Shown here one piece after another: positions 8,600 to 17,430 of a DNA stretch of 37,721 nt; within the stretch, counting starts at the first letter, position 1, and each line of letters opens with the position of its first letter. The DNA is from Thermoanaerobaculia bacterium (GTDB lineage Bacteria; Acidobacteriota; Thermoanaerobaculia; Multivoradales; J023). The translations under genes and the position numbers were made by a program. The DNA lies in NCBI GenBank assembly GCA_028066595.1, contig JALCBJ010000066.1, positions 1-37,721 of the forward strand. Direction: 5' to 3'. The notes beneath the pieces were generated by a model. It was not told where the DNA came from, made no database searches, and was given only the letters and a program-made list of their open reading frames with translations.

Positions 8600-10477
8600 T
8601 CAGGCAGCCACCGTACTTTGCTTCTCGGCTTCTTCGGCAACCGCGACGTTCTGCTCCAGACCCTCGATGGCCTTCTCGAGCCAACGGTGGCGACCCTTGA
8701 GCACATTCATCGCCGTGCGGTACTTCCGATTGTCGTCGTTGGACCACAGGTCGCGGAACAGCTGCTTGATCTTGCGCCGGGAGCCGCGGCAGAAAAGGTC
8801 GGCCAGCTCCACGGCCTGCTCTGCCTCCGGCTTGCCGGCCTGGCGCAGGGCGTGGGCGCGGCTGACGGCGGCGGCCATGGCAAATAGCTCGTTGCCGATG
8901 TCTACCAACCGGAACAGGAAGACCTGCTTGTTCTGCATCGCGGCTTGATGCACCATCATGCCGTGAAAGACCTGGCGCGACAGCCTGCGGGTGGCGCGCT
9001 CGGCGAACCGTACGTGACCTGCCAGGTTGCCGAACTCGGCGAAGGTCTTGCCTGGGTTGAGCCAGCGTGTCGGGTACCACGAGGCATAGAAGGCCGCGAT
9101 GGCAGGTAGCTCCTGCAACTTCTCCTGCACGCTCTTCTCCGGATCGATCATGGCGCCTGCGACGGTCAGGTGCTTGTCGACGGCCTCCCGGGCCATGAGC
9201 AGATGCATGATCTCGCTCGAGCCTTCGAAGATCTTGTTGATGCGGTAGTCGCGCATCATGCGCTCGACCGCGATCGGCTTGTCGCCACGAGCCTTCAGCG
9301 ACCGCGATGTCTCATAACCGCGCCCCCCGCGGATCTGCATCGTGTCGTCGACCATCTCCCAGGTCCGACAGGTGTTCCATTCCTTGGCCGCCGCCGCCTC
9401 GAGGCGAATGTCTCGATTGCCCTGATTCGACATTTCCGTCGCGAGCTTGGCCACCGACTCCATGGCGAAGGTCGTGGCAGCCATATCGGCGATCTTGTGA
9501 GAAATGGCTTCGTGCTTTCCGATGGGCTTGCCCCACTGGACGCGCTCGGAGGACCACTCGCGGCAGATCTTGAGACAGGTCTTGGCCGTGCCCACCGAAC
9601 CGTTGGGGATCGACAGGCGACCGTCGTTGAGCGTGGTGAGGGCGATCTTGAGACCGCGGCCTTCCTCGCCGATCAGATTCCCCACCGGGATCTGGACGTC
9701 GGTGAACGAGATGACAGCGTTGGCCAGTGCTCGCAGGCCCATGAAGTGGCAGCGATGTTCTACCTTCACACCCTTCCAACCCGTCTCGACGACGAACGCG
9801 GAAATCTTTCGTGTCTTGGCATCCGTCGCCATGACCACCAGGAGCTCGGCGATGGTCCCGTTCGTGCACCATAGCTTGGTGCCGTTCAGGATGTAGTGTT
9901 CGCCGTCATCGGACAGTGTGTACGAGGTGGTCATGCGCGCCGGGTCGGAGCCGACGTCGTGCTCGGTGAGTGCGAAAGCGGAGATGGCGCCCTGGGCGCA
10001 GCGCGGCAGATATTCCTTCTTCAGCTCGGCGGAGCCGAAGAGCTTGAGCGGCTGGGGCACTCCGATGGACTGGTGAGCGGAGAGAAGGGCCGACAGGTTA
10101 CCGTCGACGCCACCCAGAAGCTCCATGATCTTGGCGTACTCGACCTGATCGAAGCCGAGTCCACCGTACTCCTTCGGAATCTTCATGCCGAAGGCGCCGA
10201 GCTTCTTCAGACCATCGATAACCGACGCTGGGTACTCGCCGGTGGTGTCGATGTGATCCGAGTCGACGTGCTCGGTGACGAACTCCTTCATCGCGTTGTA
10301 GAAGGCGGTGAGCTCGGGCCGCTCGTCTCCAGCCAGAGGATAGGGATGGATCAGATCGAGGCGAAAGTTGCCCAGAAAGAGCTCGCGCATGAAGCTCGGC
10401 TGGTTCCATTCCTTCTGGCGTGATTCTTCGGCGACCTTCATCGCCTCTTGCTCGGTGACGTGGACTTGCTGGGTCAT
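8600..10477 (-). CDS. Long-chain acyl-CoA dehydrogenase (VLCAD-like)
   Basis: The 625-residue flavoprotein introduces the first double bond in beta-oxidation of acyl-CoA. It is longer than the roughly 380 residues of ordinary members. The extra C-terminal region of about 180 residues recalls VLCAD/ACAD9-type enzymes, which act on long chains. Visible signatures are AFALTEHDVGSD (about 167-178) and LNGTKLWCTNG (flavin region), QIRGGRGYE, and the base E418 in KIFEGSSEI. A strong ribosome site, AAAGGAG, lies seven bases before the ATG. It follows a tetR gene by 79 bases on the same strand, so it is probably the repressor's target. Electrons would go to an ETF that is not in the window. Confidence 0.9.
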   Translation of the reverse strand: MTQQVHVTEQEAMKVAEESRQKEWNQPSFMRELFLGNFRLDLIHPYPLAGDERPELTAFYNAMKEFVTEHVDSDHIDTTGEYPASVIDGLKKLGAFGMKIPKEYGGLGFDQVEYAKIMELLGGVDGNLSALLSAHQSIGVPQPLKLFGSAELKKEYLPRCAQGAISAFALTEHDVGSDPARMTTSYTLSDDGEHYILNGTKLWCTNGTIAELLVVMATDAKTRKISAFVVETGWKGVKVEHRCHFMGLRALANAVISFTDVQIPVGNLIGEEGRGLKIALTTLNDGRLSIPNGSVGTAKTCLKICREWSSERVQWGKPIGKHEAISHKIADMAATTFAMESVAKLATEMSNQGNRDIRLEAAAAKEWNTCRTWEMVDDTMQIRGGRGYETSRSLKARGDKPIAVERMMRDYRINKIFEGSSEIMHLLMAREAVDKHLTVAGAMIDPEKSVQEKLQELPAIAAFYASWYPTRWLNPGKTFAEFGNLAGHVRFAERATRRLSRQVFHGMMVHQAAMQNKQVFLFRLVDIGNELFAMAAAVSRAHALRQAGKPEAEQAVELADLFCRGSRRKIKQLFRDLWSNDDNRKYRTAMNVLKGRHRWLEKAIEGLEQNVAVAEEAEKQSTVAA

Positions 10478-10556
10478 GTCCTGGCTCCTTTTCGTGCTTC
10501 CAGCTCAGGTCTTCGGAATGATGTTCTGGATGAGATCTTCGATGTCGTTCGTGCCA

Positions 10557-11204
10557 CTAGGCCGGAATCGCCTCGGGCAGGGCTGCCGACGAAGGTGCGC
10601 CCGCCTGCGCTTCATCGGTGAGAACCCCACCCAGTGCGATCTCGGCGACGTCGTCTACCACCTGCTCGCGACTCATGCGACCAGCCTCTTGAAACCAGCG
10701 GGCCAACCACATGATTTGGCCGAGCAAGCTGAAGGTAGCCGTCGTGGTGTCGACAGGGCGCATCCGACCCTCCGCACGAAGCCGATCTAGCGTTTCGCGG
10801 ATGAAGTCGATGTACGCCCGCTTGCGTTCGGTGATGCGCACACGCTGCTCGTCGGACAGTCCGCGGGTTTCGTCGATGAGAATGGCGATGGCTCCGGTCG
10901 CCTGGGTCAACAGCCATGCATGGCAGCGGACGATCGCGCGTAGCCGTTCCAGTGCGTCGGACTGCTCCTTCGCCACTGCCACCACCTCCGCATCGAGGAG
11001 ATCCATTGCGAAGGACATGATCGAGAAGAGCAGCTCTTTTTTGCCCTTCACGTAGTAGTACAGCCCCGGCTTGGTCAGCTGTACGGCTTCGGCGATCTCG
11101 TTCATCGACGTGGCGTCGAAGCCTTTCTCGTAGATCATCTTTGCCGCGGTGCGGTAGATCGCACCGGCGCGGTCGTCGTCGAAGAGTGCGGCTTTTTTGC
11201 TCAT
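10557..11204 (-). CDS. TetR/AcrR-family transcriptional regulator
   Basis: The 215-residue product has the TetR helix-turn-helix near residues 32-52 (ATSMNEIAEAVQLTKPGLYY), a typical DNA-binding block. An all-helical ligand domain follows. It is the first gene of a two-gene operon with the acyl-CoA dehydrogenase. By analogy with TetR regulators of fatty acid degradation, the inducer may be an acyl-CoA; that is inference from context. CAGGAAG lies seven bases before the ATG. A near-perfect palindrome covers the probable transcription start, which fits autoregulation. Confidence 0.88.
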   Translation of the reverse strand: MSKKAALFDDDRAGAIYRTAAKMIYEKGFDATSMNEIAEAVQLTKPGLYYYVKGKKELLFSIMSFAMDLLDAEVVAVAKEQSDALERLRAIVRCHAWLLTQATGAIAILIDETRGLSDEQRVRITERKRAYIDFIRETLDRLRAEGRMRPVDTTTATFSLLGQIMWLARWFQEAGRMSREQVVDDVAEIALGGVLTDEAQAGAPSSAALPEAIPA

Positions 11205-11266
11205 CGGACGGCTTCCTGACGGTCGGAGACGATAGATGAAATCCGGCGCGAAACGAGTACCGGAGA

Positions 11267-11284
11267 TTACCTACCGGTCGGTAA
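11267..11284. promoter_or_regulatory. Probable TetR operator
   Basis: TTACCTACCGGTCGGTAA is an 18-base inverted repeat with one mismatched pair between its halves. It lies 63 bases upstream of the tetR ATG. It resembles the ACCGACCGGTCGGT-type sites bound by several TetR regulators of fatty acid metabolism. It sits at or just after the -10 of the promoter at 11285-11313, a repressing position. Confidence 0.6.
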
Positions 11285-11313
11285 AGTGTGTCGCGCTCGT
11301 CCAGTCTTGTCAA
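11285..11313 (-). promoter_or_regulatory. Promoter of the tetR operon
   Basis: On the minus strand a consensus TTGACA (11308-11313) is followed, after 17 to 19 bases, by the weak -10 sequences CACACT/CACTTT. The message would start within or next to the palindrome at 11267-11284. Confidence 0.45.
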
Positions 11314-11566
11314 GGTGCGGCATGGTGAATCACCTGATTCCGAAGGCATTCAGCGTGGATCGGCACAGTGGGGCGTGGTGAATTCCGCACTGCGGCAAAG
11401 CCCCTCATGTTGCAGTTCTCGTCGGCCGGCCTTCAGGCTGTCCGACCTGCCGATGGTTTGTGGAGCATAGGATTTTCGGATCCGTCGTCGCGGCAGAGTG
11501 GCGACCCGGTTGCATTTCTAGGCGCCGGTGTGTCCAAGCGGTAGGACGAGATAGAGAGGAATGGGA
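11314..11566. other. Intergenic region before the sigma factor
   Basis: No gene is supported in these 253 bases. Short open frames here lack family likeness or ribosome sites. The region must hold the sigma factor promoter, but I could not pick out a convincing one. AGAGAGGA at 11553-11560 is the ribosome site for the next gene. Confidence 0.4.
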
Positions 11567-12121
11567 ATGCTCGAACCCGACGCAGAACGCAGCTTGCTGG
11601 ATCGCATCGCGAAGGGAGACCGCGAGGCCGCCGAAGCCCTGGTGGACGCGACCTACGAACGAGTCTTCGCTCTCCTGGTGCGGCTCACCGGACGCGACCG
11701 CGACCTGGCTGCCGACTTGGCTCAGGACACATACCGGAAGGCGTGGGCCGCTCTCGAGCGTTTCGACGGCCGTTCGCGAGTGGCGACCTGGCTTCACCGA
11801 ATCGCCTACAACACCTTTCTCAATCACGTACGGCGACCGCATCTGGTGGAGAACGTGGAGGATCCGACGGTCCACGTTGCCGACCCGGCGCCAGACCATG
11901 AGGAGCGCATGGACCGGCGCGAGGTGGCGACACGGCTACGCCGTGCGGTCATGGGCTTGCCGGAAGACCTCCGCTTTACCGTCGCGGCCCGTTTTTGGGC
12001 GGAGCTGCCGGTATCGGAGATCGCGCGGCTCGAACACGTGACGGGAGCCGCGATCCGAAAACGGCTCAAGAAAGCGCAAGGCGAGCTGCGTCGGGCGATG
12101 GGTGAGGAGGACGCGGCATGA
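11567..12121 (+). CDS. ECF-type RNA polymerase sigma factor
   Basis: The 184-residue product is a two-domain extracytoplasmic-function sigma factor. Region 2 spans about residues 20-85 (LVRLTGRDRDLAADLAQDTYRKAW, here named only in part: DLAQDTYRKAW is the core), and region 4 lies near 125-175 with ARLEHVTGAAIRKRLKKA as recognition region. The ATG at 11567 is chosen because AGAGAGGA lies six bases upstream; the ATG at 11561 touches that site. Its stop overlaps the next start (ATGA), so it is translationally coupled to a protein with an anti-sigma-like N-terminus. That suggests it is held at the membrane until a signal arrives. Confidence 0.9.
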   Translation: MLEPDAERSLLDRIAKGDREAAEALVDATYERVFALLVRLTGRDRDLAADLAQDTYRKAWAALERFDGRSRVATWLHRIAYNTFLNHVRRPHLVENVEDPTVHVADPAPDHEERMDRREVATRLRRAVMGLPEDLRFTVAARFWAELPVSEIARLEHVTGAAIRKRLKKAQGELRRAMGEEDAA

Positions 12122-14610
12122 CTCACCGTCAGCCCGACCCAAACGACTCCACCCGCCCGACGGATCGCCGAAAGAGCCCCCACGAAGACCCAGCCACTGG
12201 TCAGATCGAGCCGAAAGACCTCAAGGAAAGCGCCGCCATGTACGAAGCTGATCACCCGACGAACGAAGAACGGGAGCTGGAGCGTCTCTTCGCTGACGAT
12301 CTCGGCCTGGAGCGGCTGCCGGCACCTCCCGAAGGACTTGCCGATCGCATCAAGGCCGAGATTCCAGCTGATCTGGGTTGGAGAACGGAAGCAGCGGCCG
12401 ACGAGAACATGGATGCTGGGAAGACGCCCGGTGTCGTGGTTCCGCTCTACCGACACCGCGGCTTCCTCGCTCTCGCGGCGACCTTGGTACTGGCTGTGGG
12501 TCTTTGGACACTCGTCCCGCGTCACCAGGAGGGTACCGGTGAGAGTCGGACACCTTCGTCTCCGGCTCCTCCGGCAGCCGAGTCCCCGGACACCGAATCC
12601 TCCGTCCCTCGTACGGAGGGAGTCCACGCGCGGAGCTCAGAGGAGCCGCCCGAGAGCGGGCTCCTCAGGTCGGCACCGACTTCGTCCGAGATCGAAGGTC
12701 CGGCCGAACCGGGCCTGGCTTCCGGAGAGAAACCCCAGCGACAGATCCGCCACCGCCAGGAGGCGGGGCGGACGCAGCTTCTCGAGCAGCTCGGCCCAGC
12801 AGCGCCCGTGACGGAGGACTCCGACAGCCGTGTGGAGACCGATACTGCCGCCCGCAACCGCCGCGTTCCGGCTCCCGAGCCGGCTCCGGACGAGTCGTCA
12901 CAGCTGTTGGAAACCGAGCCGGAGGAGATGCCGGTCGTGGAGGAGGAAATCGTCGTGACCAGCGAGTCGCCGATCAACGCTTCGAGCAAGCTCTCGGTGA
13001 GCTCTTCGGTCGCGACCGCAGAACCTGAGCCTGCGCCTGGCCCGGCCGCCCCCGCCAGTCCTGCTCCCGAACCACCTCCATCCGTTGCCGAGCGGTACCA
13101 GGAGCTCGAGAAGAAGGTCGTGGTGGACCGCCATGAGCCGACTAGCCCCAGCCTGCTGAAACCCAGCAGTTCGCTGCAGCCGCCGAACGACGAGGCCTAC
13201 GACGCCATGTTCTTCGATTCGGCGGGTGTTAATCCGTTTGTCGACACGGAAGATGATGCACTGTCGACGTTCGGATTCGATGTCGACACAGCCAGCTACA
13301 CGGTGGTACGCCGCTACCTTCAGGATGGCAACCTACCGCCCCAGGAGGCGGTGCGTGTCGAGGAGATGCTGAATTTCTTCGACTACGGCGACGCTCCACC
13401 GTCCGACGACGAGTTGGAAGAGGGCGACTTCGCGCTCCACGTCGACATAGCTCCGTCGAGGTGGGCGCCCGGCGACAACCGCTCCGAGCGCTACTACCTC
13501 GTGCGTTTCGGCGTCAAGGCACGCGATGTCCTCGCCACCGAGCGACCGCCAGCCCTCCTCACCTTCGTCGTCGACGTGTCGGGCTCCATGGCCCGTGAAG
13601 ACCGTCTGGGTCTGGTGAAGCGTTCCCTCGGCTTGCTACTGGAGAATCTCCAGGAAGATGACCAGGTGGCGTTGGTGGTTTATGGAAGCCAGGGGCGGGT
13701 GCTGTTGCCGCCGACCTCCGACCACGTCGCGGTGCGGGCGGCTATCGAGTTGCTCCAGCCCGAAGGCTCCACCAACGCGGCGGAAGGCCTACGGCTGGCC
13801 TACGAGCTGACCGCGCGTAACCACCGCTCCGGACGGATCCATCGCGTCATCTTGTGCTCCGACGGTGTCGCCAATGTCGGTACCACCACCAGTGGTGAGG
13901 GCATTCTCGGCGAGATAAAGCAATGGGCCGATCAGGGCATCGAGCTGACCACGGTCGGCTTCGGCATGGGCAACTACAACGACGAATTGATGGAGACCCT
14001 CGCTGATCAGGGGAACGGCCGCTATTCCTACGTAGACACTCTCGACGAGGCGCGGCGCATCTTCGTCGACGATCTGACCGGTACGCTGACGACGGTGGCC
14101 GCGGAGGCGCGTGCCCAGGTCGAGTTCGATCCAGATGTGATTTCGCGCTACCGCCTTTTGGGCTACGAGAATCGTGACATCAGCGACGAGCGCTTCCGCG
14201 ACGACACCGTCGACGCAGGGGAGATCGGCGCCGGTCACAGCGTTACGGCCCTCTACGAGGTCAAGACCGAGCGTCCGCTGAGTAGACGCGATCGGCTCGG
14301 AACGTTGACCGTCCGCTACGCGTCCGTTGCCCGAGGCGAGATCGTGGAGCAGGAGCTATCCGTCTCCGGACGCGACGCGAGTCGTAGCTTTTCCGAATCT
14401 CCCCGCGCTCTCCGCCTGGCCGCAACCGTCGCCGAGTTCGCGGAGGTGCTGCGTGGGAGCTACTGGGCCAGAGACGTCGACCTGAGTGAAGTCTTCGCCG
14501 AAGCTCGGAAAGTCTCCGCCGATTGGCCGGCAGGCGAGCCCAGCGACGCAGCCATCGCGGAGTTCGCGTCTCTCGTTGGAAAGGCGGAGCAGTTGCGCGA
14601 TCGGCAGTGA
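12118..14610 (+). CDS. Anti-sigma-like membrane protein fused to YfbK-type von Willebrand A protein
   Basis: This 830-residue product joins several parts. Residues 1-110 are polar and acidic and may bind the sigma factor. A single membrane helix lies at about 115-133. A long Pro/Ser/Glu-rich linker (about 140-350) contains VEEEIVVTSESP near 274-285, similar to the plug-leading motif of TonB-dependent receptors. Then come a YfbK-like N-terminal domain (about 355-460) and a von Willebrand A domain with a full metal site: D486-x-S488-x-S490, T552 and D582. A C-terminal DUF3520-like region ends the protein. The von Willebrand part should be periplasmic. The four-base overlap with the sigma gene supports a regulatory pair; the anti-sigma role is inference, as no clear zinc-finger motif is seen. 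Confidence 0.8.
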   Translation: MTHRQPDPNDSTRPTDRRKSPHEDPATGQIEPKDLKESAAMYEADHPTNEERELERLFADDLGLERLPAPPEGLADRIKAEIPADLGWRTEAAADENMDAGKTPGVVVPLYRHRGFLALAATLVLAVGLWTLVPRHQEGTGESRTPSSPAPPAAESPDTESSVPRTEGVHARSSEEPPESGLLRSAPTSSEIEGPAEPGLASGEKPQRQIRHRQEAGRTQLLEQLGPAAPVTEDSDSRVETDTAARNRRVPAPEPAPDESSQLLETEPEEMPVVEEEIVVTSESPINASSKLSVSSSVATAEPEPAPGPAAPASPAPEPPPSVAERYQELEKKVVVDRHEPTSPSLLKPSSSLQPPNDEAYDAMFFDSAGVNPFVDTEDDALSTFGFDVDTASYTVVRRYLQDGNLPPQEAVRVEEMLNFFDYGDAPPSDDELEEGDFALHVDIAPSRWAPGDNRSERYYLVRFGVKARDVLATERPPALLTFVVDVSGSMAREDRLGLVKRSLGLLLENLQEDDQVALVVYGSQGRVLLPPTSDHVAVRAAIELLQPEGSTNAAEGLRLAYELTARNHRSGRIHRVILCSDGVANVGTTTSGEGILGEIKQWADQGIELTTVGFGMGNYNDELMETLADQGNGRYSYVDTLDEARRIFVDDLTGTLTTVAAEARAQVEFDPDVISRYRLLGYENRDISDERFRDDTVDAGEIGAGHSVTALYEVKTERPLSRRDRLGTLTVRYASVARGEIVEQELSVSGRDASRSFSESPRALRLAATVAEFAEVLRGSYWARDVDLSEVFAEARKVSADWPAGEPSDAAIAEFASLVGKAEQLRDRQ

Positions 14611-14626
14611 CCTCACCAAGGAGAAA

Positions 14627-14669
14627 AGCAGCGTGGCGACTGGAGTGGGAGAGACGCCGCCACGCTGCT
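14627..14669. repeat. Long perfect inverted repeat after the von Willebrand gene
   Basis: AGCAGCGTGGCG (14627-14638) pairs perfectly with CGCCACGCTGCT (14658-14669), giving a 12-base stem with a 19-base loop, 16 bases after the stop codon. There is no T tract on the plus strand. On the minus strand TTTTCTCC follows the stem. It may stop or protect the sigma factor operon transcript. Confidence 0.5.
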
Positions 14670-14749
14670 GAATGGCACCAGGTGGTGTAGGTCACCATGT
14701 CGACCGGAGGAAGTCCAAGCCCTAGGTCGTCGACCCTGGGTCCGAGACC

Positions 14750-14785
14750 ATGTTACATGAACATATAGAGTCATTGCTATAGCAA
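14750..14785. promoter_or_regulatory. Palindromic control region before the ABC permease
   Basis: An AT-rich stretch about 100 bases upstream of the permease holds two symmetric elements. ATGTT-ACATG-AACAT (14750-14764) is a perfect inverted repeat with a five-base centre. TTGCTATAGCAA (14774-14785) is a perfect 12-base palindrome. Such permeases often have PadR-type regulators elsewhere in their operons, but no regulator is found here. Binding is inference. Confidence 0.4.
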
Positions 14786-14876
14786 GAGATAGTTTCTGCC
14801 TCCGGTTCGCCAGCAACCTGGTTAGCATCCCCTCGTACCAGTCGATACCGGTAGTCGATAGCCTTAGGAGATCTTC

Positions 14877-17303
14877 ATGCTCATGCACCCGTTTCGCCGT
14901 GTTGTCCGGCCTCTCTTCCAGCGTCCGGCATTTTCCCTCGTCGTGATTCTGACGTTGGCGGTCGGCCTGGGTGCCAACACCGCCATCTTCAGCTGGCTAC
15001 ACGGTGTGCTGCTACAGCCGTTGCCCTATCCCGACGCTGATCGGCTGGTAACCGTCTGGGAGGATCACACTCTGCGCGGTGGTCCAGAAGACGAGTGGAC
15101 CGGCTACTCGACGTTCCGGGATTGGCGGGAGGGGTCGAGGGTTTGGGAGGCGATCGCGGCGTACTCCCGCTGGGCGCCGAATCTGGTGAACCCCTCCGGC
15201 GGCGTCCCACCGGAGCAGTTGACGGGTCTCGCGGTTACCCGCGACTGGTTTCAGGTGCTCGGTATCGCTCCCGAGCAGGGCCGGGAGTTCACACCTGCCG
15301 AGGACGGTCCCGAAGGCGAGAACGTAGTGGTTCTGAGCCACAGCCTCTGGCAAGCGAGGTTCCCGGAGCGGAGTGAGATCGTCGGTGAAACCGTACCGCT
15401 CGACGGGGAGAGCTACACTGTCGTCGGCGTCATGCCCGCTCGGTACGAGCCTCTCTTTCCCGGCGTCGAGATCTGGCGACCGCTCTCCCTGGATCCTTCG
15501 CGTAACGATCGCGGTGCCTATTTCATCCAGGTGGTGGGCCGCCTGAAGCCGGGGATCTCCCTCGACGCGGCACATGGTGACATGGACCGTGTGGCGACGC
15601 AGATCGCTGAGCTCGAACCTGCCGCCTACGAAAACGTGGGAGTCCGTCTCATCCCGTTGCAAGAACGCCTGGTGGGGGCCGCCAAGCCGGCGATCCTTGC
15701 TCTCACGGGTGCCGTCGCGCTCTTGCTGCTCGTCGCGTGCGCCAACGTGGCCAATCTGTTGCTGGTACATGCTGTTTCCCGGCGGCAGGAGATGGCGGTG
15801 CGGGCCAGCCTCGGCGCTGGACGTGGACGCTTGGCTCGTCAGCTGGTGGCGGAGTGCATGCTCCTGGCGGTGGCTGGAGGTGCCGCCGGGCTGCTCCTGG
15901 CTTGGTGGGGTACGAAACTGCTGGTCGCGATGGCGCCCTCAGGCACACCCCGCATCGACGAGGTGGCCATGAGCCCGATCGTCATTCTCTTCGCTCTCGC
16001 GTTGTCGGGATTGACGGGTTTGGCGTTCGGGGTTGCCCCGGCGCTTCGTGGAAGCCGCCTCGATCTGGCCGACGTTCTTCGCCCGGGTGGCCGAGTGGAG
16101 GGCGCCGGACAGGGGAGGCTCCGTGCGACGCTGGTGGTGGCTGAGACGGCGTTGGCACTTTGTCTCCTGGTGGGCGCTGGGCTGTTTGCCAAGAGCTTCT
16201 GGGGTTTGACTCGAGTGGATCTGGGTTTCGATCCCGAGGGTGTCGTCACGACCAGCGTCCGCTTGACCGGCGAACGCTATGAAGAACGTTCGGCGCGCGT
16301 GCAGTTCTGGAAGCAGCTCACCCAGGCCCTCGAAGATCGCGGTGACATCCTGCACGCTGCCGCGTCCACTTCATTGCCCATGGGAGGGGCGGGTTCAGAC
16401 TTCTCCTACTTCGTGGAAGGTACCGAGCCTCCACCAGAGGGTCACGAGCCTGGTGTGTGGTATCGCATGGTGACCCCGGAGTTTTTCGACACCTTGGGTA
16501 TCGACTTGGTGGCGGGCGAGCCGTTCGACGGCAGCGAGACCCGCGACGACCCGCGTGTCGTCGTGGTGTCGCAGCGATTCGCCGACCGTTGGTTTCCGGG
16601 AGAGAGTGCCATAGGGCGGCGCATGAAGTCGGGTAGCCATACCGATGACTCTCCCTGGATGACCATCGTCGCCGTGGTCGCCGACGTTCGCGACCGTAGC
16701 CCCATGCTGCCGACGCGGGACGACGTCTACCTGCCCGCGTCGCAGTACGGACCTCGTCAGGTGAATGTCTCGGTCGTGCCGAGGCAGGGAGTCGACGTGG
16801 GCTCGGCTCTCCGCGAAGAGCTCTTCGAGCTCGATGCCTCGTTGCCGATGACGGACCCCGTCCGGTTGTCGGAATCGGTATCGGCCAGCCTGTGGCTGCC
16901 ACGTCTCGCAGGCCAAGTCGTCAGCGTGTTCGCCACCGCGGCCCTGGCTCTCGCGTCGCTCGGAATCTACGGTGTCCTGGCCCACGCCGTGGTGCGACGG
17001 CGAAAAGAAATGGGCATTCGCGCCGCGCTAGGGGCTGACCGTGCCGGCCTCGTGCTAATGGTGCTACGCCAAGGACTCGGACTCGCTGCGCTCGGCCTGG
17101 TCGCCGGTCTCGGCCTCGCGCTGCTCCTGACCAAGATTCTGTCATCCGCCCTCGAGGGTCTGCTTCACGGGGTCGAGGCCACCGATCCTGTGGTCCTCGG
17201 GGCTACGGCTTCGGTTCTCCTTCTTGCGGCCGGCCTCGCGTCGTGGCTTCCGGCCCGGCGGGCGTCGAGGGCGGATCCGGCGGTGTGCTTGCGCGAGGAA
17301 TGA
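14877..17303 (+). CDS. MacB/FtsX-type ABC permease (acidobacterial duplicated orphan permease type)
   Basis: The 808-residue product has two MacB periplasmic domains, each followed by FtsX-like membrane helices. The first helix lies at about 17-40 with the family's LAVGLGANTAIFS segment. Helices near 265-420 include ACANVANLLL, then a second periplasmic domain (about 440-680) and final helices from about 690 to 800. The arrangement and motifs are those of the 'duplicated orphan' permeases abundant in Acidobacteriota, which lack an ATPase partner gene beside them. It probably exports or handles a compound using an ATPase encoded elsewhere; the substrate is unknown. AGGAG six bases before the ATG at 14877 supports the start. 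Confidence 0.88.
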   Translation: MLMHPFRRVVRPLFQRPAFSLVVILTLAVGLGANTAIFSWLHGVLLQPLPYPDADRLVTVWEDHTLRGGPEDEWTGYSTFRDWREGSRVWEAIAAYSRWAPNLVNPSGGVPPEQLTGLAVTRDWFQVLGIAPEQGREFTPAEDGPEGENVVVLSHSLWQARFPERSEIVGETVPLDGESYTVVGVMPARYEPLFPGVEIWRPLSLDPSRNDRGAYFIQVVGRLKPGISLDAAHGDMDRVATQIAELEPAAYENVGVRLIPLQERLVGAAKPAILALTGAVALLLLVACANVANLLLVHAVSRRQEMAVRASLGAGRGRLARQLVAECMLLAVAGGAAGLLLAWWGTKLLVAMAPSGTPRIDEVAMSPIVILFALALSGLTGLAFGVAPALRGSRLDLADVLRPGGRVEGAGQGRLRATLVVAETALALCLLVGAGLFAKSFWGLTRVDLGFDPEGVVTTSVRLTGERYEERSARVQFWKQLTQALEDRGDILHAAASTSLPMGGAGSDFSYFVEGTEPPPEGHEPGVWYRMVTPEFFDTLGIDLVAGEPFDGSETRDDPRVVVVSQRFADRWFPGESAIGRRMKSGSHTDDSPWMTIVAVVADVRDRSPMLPTRDDVYLPASQYGPRQVNVSVVPRQGVDVGSALREELFELDASLPMTDPVRLSESVSASLWLPRLAGQVVSVFATAALALASLGIYGVLAHAVVRRRKEMGIRAALGADRAGLVLMVLRQGLGLAALGLVAGLGLALLLTKILSSALEGLLHGVEATDPVVLGATASVLLLAAGLASWLPARRASRADPAVCLREE

Positions 17304-17391
17304 ACGGCGGGCTCCGTAGTCCATAGTGAGCCTTCCTCCGGCTGGCGGACGAGGCTTCGTCGCATGTAACCGCCGACTTGCTGGGGCGTAG

Positions 17392-17426
17392 GGTTCTCCT
17401 GAACGTCGATCGAACTCAGGAGAACC
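17392..17426 (+). promoter_or_regulatory. Hairpin enclosing the ribosome site of the propeller gene
   Basis: GGTTCTCCTGA (17392-17402) and TCAGGAGAACC (17416-17426) form a perfect 11-base stem with a 13-base loop. The right arm contains AGGAG, the ribosome site for the ATG at 17431. When folded, the RNA would hide that site. This suggests control of translation by a protein, RNA, temperature or ligand, none of which is identified. Confidence 0.55.
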
Positions 17427-17430
17427 ACCG

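Noticed and set aside
10478..10556. Short coding-like stretch GTNDIEDLIQNIIPKT between tetR and the acyl-CoA dehydrogenase
   Set aside because: It has no start codon in frame and no known match; probably chance in a 79-base gap.
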